DNA of 11,337 nucleotides from an uncultured Collinsella sp. (GTDB lineage Bacteria > Actinomycetota > Coriobacteriia > Coriobacteriales > Coriobacteriaceae). The notes beneath the pieces are model-generated. The model was not told where the DNA came from. It worked only from the letters and a program-made list of their open reading frames with translations, and did not search any database. Of the stretch, positions 6,559-11,337 are shown piece after piece. The stretch spans positions 1-11,337 of the forward strand of contig CABSMV010000066.1 of the NCBI GenBank assembly GCA_902478935.1, read 5' to 3'. How positions within the stretch are numbered: position 1 is the first letter of the stretch; each line of letters starts with the position of its first letter. The position numbers were made by a program, and so were the translations under genes.

Positions 6559-7965
6559 ATGCCTCTTGCTGATGTCTTTAGCCTGCTCGTTTTGGGCCAG
6601 GGTAAGTCCGGTCTTGATGTCGCTCGCTGGGCGCTTGCACATCCCGAGCGTGTGAGTGCCGTTACCGTTTACGGTGGCGGCACGTCCGAGCCCAACGATG
6701 CCACGCGCTCGCTCGAGGCGTACGGGGCATCGTTTGTCTACGGAACCGAGCAGGTCGAGGGCGCGTTTGATGTATGCGTGACGTGTCCGGGCATCTCGGA
6801 GTTCTCGGCATTCTTTAAGGCTGGCCGTGATCACGCTGCCCAGATTATGGGTGAGCCCGAGTTTGCCTACCGTCTGTCTCCCCAAAATTGGATTGCCATT
6901 ACGGGCACCAACGGCAAGACGACAACCACGTCACTGACCGATTACCTGCTTAAGGCAGCGGGCGAGGCGAGCGTTGCTGTCGGCAACATTGGCGAGCCTC
7001 CGGTGAACGAGATCGATGGCCGTGCGCATAACGAGTGGTTTGTGGCGGAGCTTTCGAGCTATCAGATCGCAACGACCCAGGAGCTTCACCCCCGTGTGGC
7101 GGTGCTGCTCAACATTACCCCCGACCATCTGGGCTGGCATAAGAGCCATAAGAACTATGCGCTCGCCAAGATTAAGCTCTTCGAGAATATGGTCGACGAT
7201 GACCTGGTGATTGTTGACGTCGAGGATGCCGGTATCCACGAGTTCGATGAGTACATCTATGTTCCGGGCCGTCGCATCTGCAAGGTTGCTTTTGACGAGC
7301 CTGCGGGCGAGGACGCCGCATTTGTGCGCGATGGCAAGATGGTCGTTCGTCTGAAGGGCGTCGAGACCCCGCTCGTCGATACGTCCGAGCTTAAGATTTC
7401 GGGCCATCACAATGTAATCAATGCCCTGTGTGCTGCCACGGCGGCCCTGACGGTCGGCGCCGATGTTGACGGTGTGTGTCGCGGCCTGGTCTCGTTCCAG
7501 CCGCTGGAGCACCGCGTTGAGCCCTGTGGCGAGATCGATGGCGTGCGCTATGTCAACGATTCCAAGGCAACGAACACCGATGCGGTCGAAAAGGCCTTGA
7601 CGGCGTTTCCCGATGACGATGTGATCTTGCTGCTCGGCGGTCACGATAAGGGCACGCCGCTCGATTCCTTTGCCCGCGTTGTGATGGATAACGTTCGCTC
7701 GGTGGTCTGCTTTGGCGACGCGTGCGAGCGCTTTACCGCCGCTATGGACGAGGCGGATGTCGACGGTGATGTCGATATCGCTCAGGCCGACGACCTGCGC
7801 GATGCCGTGGACGTTGCCCGTTCGCTCTCGAGCCGCGGCGATGTGATCTTACTGTCGCCCGCCTGCTCTTCGTTCGATGAGTTCTCGGGCTACGAGGAGC
7901 GCGGTCGCGTGTTTAAGGACTATGTGGCCCAGCTTGCAGCTGCGTCCAATACGCAAATGGAATAG
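6559..7965 (+). CDS. murD: UDP-MurNAc-L-Ala:D-Glu ligase MurD
   Basis: MurD adds D-glutamate to UDP-MurNAc-L-alanine with ATP in the cytoplasm. The 468-residue product begins with a Rossmann-like N-terminal domain (VLGQGKSG, 11-18), then the ATPase domain with P-loop TGTNGKTTTT (115-124), ELSSYQ (154-159), NITPDHLGWH (175-184) and Lys194, the probable carbamylated lysine. The C-terminal domain has HRVE (308-311), NDSKATN (323-329) and LSPACSSFDEF (422-432). ELSSYQ, NDSKATN and LSPACSSFDEF are typical of MurD. The start is 9 bases after mraY with a weak ribosome site, so coupling is likely. Confidence 0.96.
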   Translation: MPLADVFSLLVLGQGKSGLDVARWALAHPERVSAVTVYGGGTSEPNDATRSLEAYGASFVYGTEQVEGAFDVCVTCPGISEFSAFFKAGRDHAAQIMGEPEFAYRLSPQNWIAITGTNGKTTTTSLTDYLLKAAGEASVAVGNIGEPPVNEIDGRAHNEWFVAELSSYQIATTQELHPRVAVLLNITPDHLGWHKSHKNYALAKIKLFENMVDDDLVIVDVEDAGIHEFDEYIYVPGRRICKVAFDEPAGEDAAFVRDGKMVVRLKGVETPLVDTSELKISGHHNVINALCAATAALTVGADVDGVCRGLVSFQPLEHRVEPCGEIDGVRYVNDSKATNTDAVEKALTAFPDDDVILLLGGHDKGTPLDSFARVVMDNVRSVVCFGDACERFTAAMDEADVDGDVDIAQADDLRDAVDVARSLSSRGDVILLSPACSSFDEFSGYEERGRVFKDYVAQLAAASNTQME

Positions 7966-7974
7966 GGGTTGCCG

Positions 7975-9489
7975 GTGAGAGAGGAGAGCCCCCGACAGAA
8001 TATGAGGAGGCCCGACTCGGACCGTGCTTCCTCGCAGCGCAGCACGCCGCGCGCCGGTCGTCGCACGCAGGGCATCGGCGAACGTTATATCGCCGGCGTC
8101 CCCGCACGTATCATGCGACCCCGCCTGGTCTTTTTGACCTGCCTGTTCTCGCTGGTCTGTTTTGGCCTGCTTATGGTGTACTCGGCTTCTTCAGTCGAGG
8201 CGCTTCACGAGAACGACTCCGCGACCTACTTTTTGTTCCGGCAGTTTATGTTCACTGTCGTCGGCGTTGCTGCCCTCGAGTTCATCGCGCGCGTTGCACC
8301 CGATAGCTGGTTTGGCGAAGGGGCGCTTAAACTTGCCCTTATCGCTATGATGATCTTGCTGCTTGCGGTGTTCCTCTTTGGTAGCGGCAGCCGTGGCGCT
8401 ACGCGTTGGCTGAGCATTGCCGGCATTCAGTTTCAGCCATCGGAGTTTCTCAAGCCGTTTGCCATTGCCTATTCTGCCATCATGCTCGATCGCGTGTTTT
8501 CGCCCGGCGGTAACATCAATGAGTTCCTTAAGGGCATGGGCTTATATTTGGGCATATCGCTCGTCTTGATTTTTATTCAGCCCGACTTTGGCACCATCCT
8601 GATTATTCTGTTGACGATCATGTGCATGGCGCTCTTTGCCGGTCTTGACCCAAAATTCATTATCGGTGCGATTCTTGCTGGCGCCGTCATCATCGTGATC
8701 GCTCTTGTCGTCGAGCCGTACCGTATGGTGCGCATTCAGGTTCTCTTGAACCCTTGGGCAGATGAATATGGAGACGGGTATCAGGCAACGCTCGCCATTA
8801 TGGCGTTTGCTTCGGGCGGACTGTTCGGCCGCGGTATCGGTAACTCAACCATGAAGTACTCGTATTTGCCCGAGGCACACAACGACTACATCCTGGCCAT
8901 CATTGGCGAGGAGGTTGGCTTTTTGGGGACGCTGCTGTTTTTCTTGGTGTTTGCGATGCTGATCTACTCGGCGTTTCGAATTGCCGAGCAGGCCGCCGAT
9001 CGTCGCGGGGCGCTCATGGCTTCGGGCTCTGCGGTTATCCTCGCGGTGCAGTTTTTGATCAACGCGCTGGGTATTCTCAACGTGTTTCCTATGACGGGTA
9101 AGCCGCTGCCGTTTATCAGCTATGGCGGCTCGTCGATTATCGTGTCGCTCATGCTCGCCGGGCTTATTTTACGCGTCTCGCACGAGAGCGCTCGACGCGA
9201 TGAATACGATCGTCGTCGCGATAGCTTTGCCGTTATGGACGAGAGCACTGCCGGTGTTCCCCATACGCGTGGGGAGCGCTCGTCGCGTGGCGGTTTTACC
9301 GTCTTGAACGGTTTTGCTTCGGAGTCGGATGCTCGTCCGCGCTCGGTGCCGCAGAGTCGCCCGCAACGACCGACGCCGCGCAATACGGGTGGCGGATATA
9401 ATCGGATCGACTTGAATTCGGACCCGTCGGCGCGCTTGCGCACCGACGACCAGGGGCCGCGCGTACGAAGGGACTACCATGACCGATAA
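7975..9489 (+). CDS. ftsW: FtsW, SEDS-family septal peptidoglycan polymerase
   Basis: FtsW is the integral membrane glycosyltransferase that polymerises lipid II at the septum together with FtsI. Residue numbers here count from the in-frame TTG at 7969. I prefer the GTG at 7975 because AGGGG (7964-7968) lies 6 bases before it but abuts the TTG; an ATG at 8002 is also possible. About ten membrane segments lie between residues 51 and 402. SEDS signatures are RGATRWL (142-148), QPSEF (156-160), QPDFGT (204-209), LPEAHNDY (300-307), with Asp306 probably the essential extracytoplasmic aspartate, and PFISYGGSS (381-389). A cytoplasmic Arg-rich tail of about 100 residues (403-506) carries a motif also found in the FtsI N-terminus. 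It overlaps murG by 11 bases. Context and the long tail favour FtsW over RodA. Confidence 0.95.
   Translation: MREESPRQNMRRPDSDRASSQRSTPRAGRRTQGIGERYIAGVPARIMRPRLVFLTCLFSLVCFGLLMVYSASSVEALHENDSATYFLFRQFMFTVVGVAALEFIARVAPDSWFGEGALKLALIAMMILLLAVFLFGSGSRGATRWLSIAGIQFQPSEFLKPFAIAYSAIMLDRVFSPGGNINEFLKGMGLYLGISLVLIFIQPDFGTILIILLTIMCMALFAGLDPKFIIGAILAGAVIIVIALVVEPYRMVRIQVLLNPWADEYGDGYQATLAIMAFASGGLFGRGIGNSTMKYSYLPEAHNDYILAIIGEEVGFLGTLLFFLVFAMLIYSAFRIAEQAADRRGALMASGSAVILAVQFLINALGILNVFPMTGKPLPFISYGGSSIIVSLMLAGLILRVSHESARRDEYDRRRDSFAVMDESTAGVPHTRGERSSRGGFTVLNGFASESDARPRSVPQSRPQRPTPRNTGGGYNRIDLNSDPSARLRTDDQGPRVRRDYHDR
9468..9473 (+). promoter_or_regulatory. murG ribosome binding site inside the end of ftsW
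   Basis: AAGGGA lies 5 bases before the murG ATG at 9479 and is read in ftsW as part of codons CGA-AGG-GAC (Arg-Arg-Asp). This decides the murG start over the second in-frame ATG at 9491, which has no such site, and explains the otherwise unusual CGA and AGG codons at the end of ftsW. Confidence 0.7.
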
Positions 9490-10594
9490 GATGACCGTTG
9501 CTATCGCAGCCGGCGGCACGGCGGGACATATCAACCCCGCACTTGCCTTGGCCGAGGAGCTACGTGACCGTGGCCACCACGTTGTGTTTGTGGGTCAGTC
9601 GCATAAGCTCGAGGGTCGTCTGGTTCCCGAGGCAGGGTTCGATTTTGTGCCGATTACGGTTACGGGCTTCGACCGCTCTCGCCCTTGGACGGCATTGAGC
9701 TCGCTGTGGCGTGTCTATAAGGCGAAGCGCGCGCTCGGCAGCCATTTTTCTAAAGCCTGCAAGCCCGATGTCGCTATAGGTTTTGGCGCCTATGTCGAGG
9801 TCCCGCTTCTGGGCTGGTGCAAAGACTCGGGCATTCCGTATCTGCTGCATGAACAGAACTCCGTTCCGGGCCTTGCTAACAAGATGATGAGTTCGCATGC
9901 CGCCCGCGTTTGCATCTCGGTGCCGGCAGCACGTTCCGTGTTTGAGCGTGAGGGCGATCCTGACCATGTGCTCATGACCGGCAACCCCGTGCGCCGTTCT
10001 GTGATCGAGGGGGATCGGGTTCGCGGTCGCAGGGCTCTCGACGTGCCTGAGGACGCCACACTCCTGCTGGTTTTTGGCGGCTCACTTGGTGCTCAACATC
10101 TTAATGAGCGCGTGGCTTCGCTTAAAAACGAGTTGCTCTCGCGCGATAATCTCTATGTTTTGCATTCGACGGGCGCCGATGGCTTCGAGGACACCGAGCG
10201 TGCTCTTGCCCTGATGCCCGAGGAGGCGAAGCGGTATCGCGTCCAGCCCTACATCGACAATATGGGCGATATGCTGGCCGCGGCCGATTTGGTCCTCTCG
10301 CGCTCGGGCGCTTCGAGCGTTGCCGAGATCGCGGCCCTTGCCACACCTTCGGTACTGGTGCCGTATCCGCATGCGACGGCCGATCATCAGACCACCAATG
10401 CCCGCTATCTGGTCGATGCCGGTGCTGGCGTGCTCTGCGCCGATGCCGATATCGACACCCGGGCGTTTGCCGATGAGCTGCTGCATCTTATCGATGATGC
10501 GCAGGCGCGCGATGCCATGCGTCAGGCGGCTCGCGGTTTGGCCCAGGACCGCGCTGCCGTCCTTTTGGCAGACGCGGTAGAAGGATTGCGTTAG
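9479..10594 (+). CDS. murG: Lipid II synthase MurG (GlcNAc transferase)
   Basis: MurG is a peripheral membrane GT-B glycosyltransferase that moves GlcNAc from UDP-GlcNAc onto lipid I, making lipid II on the inner face of the membrane. The 371-residue product has typical length. The N-terminal domain carries the glycine-rich loop GGTAGHINP (12-20) and HEQNSVPG (124-131). The C-terminal domain carries GGSLGAQ (200-206), SRSGASS (274-280), Glu283 and the donor-binding HQTTNA (303-308). The ATG at 9479 overlaps the ftsW stop (TAA 9487-9489) by 11 bases and has its own AAGGGA site, so the two genes are translationally coupled. A 97-base gap to murC follows. Confidence 0.97.
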   Translation: MTDKMTVAIAAGGTAGHINPALALAEELRDRGHHVVFVGQSHKLEGRLVPEAGFDFVPITVTGFDRSRPWTALSSLWRVYKAKRALGSHFSKACKPDVAIGFGAYVEVPLLGWCKDSGIPYLLHEQNSVPGLANKMMSSHAARVCISVPAARSVFEREGDPDHVLMTGNPVRRSVIEGDRVRGRRALDVPEDATLLLVFGGSLGAQHLNERVASLKNELLSRDNLYVLHSTGADGFEDTERALALMPEEAKRYRVQPYIDNMGDMLAAADLVLSRSGASSVAEIAALATPSVLVPYPHATADHQTTNARYLVDAGAGVLCADADIDTRAFADELLHLIDDAQARDAMRQAARGLAQDRAAVLLADAVEGLR

Positions 10595-10642
10595 TTAGAC
10601 GGGATATCGCGGGTCGCCCTCGCGCGGATGCGGTAGGTGCGG

Positions 10643-10648
10643 TACAGT
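10643..10648 (+). promoter_or_regulatory. Possible internal -10 element before murC
   Basis: TACAGT resembles a -10 hexamer and stands 43 bases before the murC ATG. No good -35 is visible. Its first two bases belong to the second of two exact TGCGGTA copies (10629-10635 and 10638-10644, 9-base period). Both this gap and the gap before murF place GGTTACAGG or GGTTTACAGG a little downstream of such a hexamer, which makes a shared promoter style conceivable but unproven. Confidence 0.25.
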
Positions 10649-10674
10649 AGACGGGTTACAGGCAGTGTTTACGC

Positions 10675-10680
10675 AAGGAG
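10675..10680 (+). promoter_or_regulatory. murC ribosome binding site
   Basis: AAGGAG lies 11 bases before the ATG at 10692. It falls inside the longer frame that opens at GTG 10665, so it argues for the ATG as the real start of murC. Confidence 0.7.
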
Positions 10681-10691
10681 TACACGAGCAC

Positions 10692-11290
10692 ATGGCTGAT
10701 TCCCAGACTGCAACCTCCGCGCCCGATTTCAAGAGCGCCCATTTTATCGGTATCGGTGGCGCCGGCATGAGCGGCATCGCCCTCGTCCTTCACGAACGCG
10801 GCTATGTCGTTACCGGCTCCGACCTTAAGACGTCGCGCTATATTCGCCAGCTTACCCGCGCCGGCGTGAAGGTGCATGTGGGCCATGAGGCCGCCACCAT
10901 CGACGAGGTCAAGCCCGACGTCGTCGTGGTCTCTACCGCTATTCCCGAGTCCAACCCCGAGCTCGTCCGTGCGCGCGAGCTGGGTATTCCCGTGTGGCCT
11001 CGCGCCAAGATGCTCTCGGCTCTGGGCCACGGCTACACCACCGTCGCCGTCGCCGGTACTCACGGCAAGACCACGACCTCTTCGATGTGTGCCACCATGC
11101 TCGACCGCATGGGTCTGGACCCCAGCTTCCTGATCGGTGGCATTGTTGAGGGCTACGATACCAACGGCAAGAACGGCTCGGGCGACTATTTTGTCGCCGA
11201 GGCGGATGAGTCCGACAGCTCCTTCCTGTTCCTTAACCCCAATGTGGTCATCGTGACCAACGTCGAGGCCGACCATCTCGATCATTACTC
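10692..11290 (+). CDS. murC: UDP-MurNAc:L-alanine ligase MurC, 3'-truncated by the contig end
   Basis: MurC adds L-alanine to UDP-MurNAc with ATP, the first Mur ligase step. Only the first 200 residues or so are present, out of about 460 in a normal MurC. Seen are the N-terminal Rossmann signature GIGGAGMSGIA (20-30), the P-loop GTHGKTTT (122-129), EADESD (170-175) and NVEADHLDHYS (190-200), leading towards the region of the ATPase domain beyond the break. The ATG at 10692 is chosen over GTG 10665 because of AAGGAG at 10675-10680. The frame appears to continue to a TAG at 11328-11330, but everything after 11290 is sequencing adapter, so the last twelve residues (CLLYTSDAADEL) and the stop are false. 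The gene is cut by assembly, not a pseudogene. Confidence 0.95.
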
Positions 11291-11337
11291 CTGTCTCTTA
11301 TACACATCTGACGCTGCCGACGAACTCTAGGGTGTAG
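11291..11337. other. Illumina Nextera adapter, index and P5-side sequence (not genomic)
   Basis: Bases 11291-11309 are CTGTCTCTTATACACATCT, the 19-base Tn5 mosaic end as read through an insert. Bases 11310-11323 (GACGCTGCCGACGA) complete the reverse complement of the Nextera read 1 adapter. Bases 11324-11331 (ACTCTAGG) occupy the i5 index position; the reverse complement is CCTAGAGT. Bases 11332-11337 (GTGTAG) are the first bases of the P5-side sequence. All parts are in the order and length of a library molecule, so this is read-through adapter that was not trimmed before assembly, not a transposon in the genome. Confidence 0.98.

Noticed and set aside
5482..6885. A 467-codon open frame on the minus strand across mraY
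   Set aside because: It lies antisense to mraY with its clear MraY motifs, spans into murF and murD, has a low-complexity charged composition and resembles no family. High-GC coding strands often leave long open antisense frames.
10595..10691. A terminator between murG and murC
   Set aside because: Only a three-base-pair GGG-TCG-CCC stem is visible and no T-run follows, so read-through is expected.
11291..11309. Tn5-like transposon end as a possible mobile element
   Set aside because: The mosaic end is followed by adapter, index and P5-side sequence, which only occurs in Nextera libraries, not in a genomic Tn5 insertion.
1..11337. A novel defence, mobile or biosynthetic system in the window
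   Set aside because: All sizeable coding space is taken by recognisable dcw genes in near-canonical order; no CRISPR, tRNA, rRNA, insertion sequence or unknown gene is visible.

Overview
This window is a division and cell-wall (dcw/mra) cluster on a single strand. It contains no accessory element and no novel system that I can recognise. Ten co-directional genes run from base 113 to the right edge: mraZ, rsmH (mraW), an ftsL-type gene, ftsI (class B PBP), murF, mraY, murD, ftsW, murG and the first part of murC. Gaps are short (3 to 123 bases) and ftsW and murG overlap by 11 bases. Base composition, Arg/Gly/Ser-rich cytoplasmic tails on the division proteins and this gene set suggest a high-GC Gram-positive. 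Protein style suggests Actinomycetota, class Coriobacteriia, perhaps Collinsella-like. That assignment is inference without a database search.

Bases 1-112 hold the control region. A good sigma-70-type promoter (TTGAAA at 16-21, 17-base spacer, TATTAT at 39-44) is overlaid by three boxes with 10-base periodicity (TGGGG, TGTTG, TGGGG), the pattern expected for autoregulation by MraZ. Two near-identical GC palindromes (24-38 and 60-76) flank the -10 element and the inferred start of transcription.

The genes divide into regulation and RNA methylation (mraZ, rsmH), the septal synthase and its partner (ftsL, ftsI, ftsW), and the pathway to lipid II (murF, murD and murC in the cytoplasm; mraY and murG at the membrane). 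The products would build UDP-MurNAc-pentapeptide, load it on undecaprenyl phosphate, convert it to lipid II, and supply it to the FtsW-FtsI glycosyltransferase-transpeptidase pair at the septum. murE, which often sits between ftsI and murF, is absent. That place holds only a 123-base gap with a six-codon mini-ORF and a possible internal -10 element.

The right end is not genomic. Bases 11291-11337 match an Illumina Nextera transposase adapter, followed by an 8-base index and the start of the P5-side sequence. Genuine DNA therefore ends at 11290, and the apparent murC stop codon at 11328-11330 is an artefact. The best biological leads are the promoter architecture and a short motif shared by the cytoplasmic tails of FtsI and FtsW.
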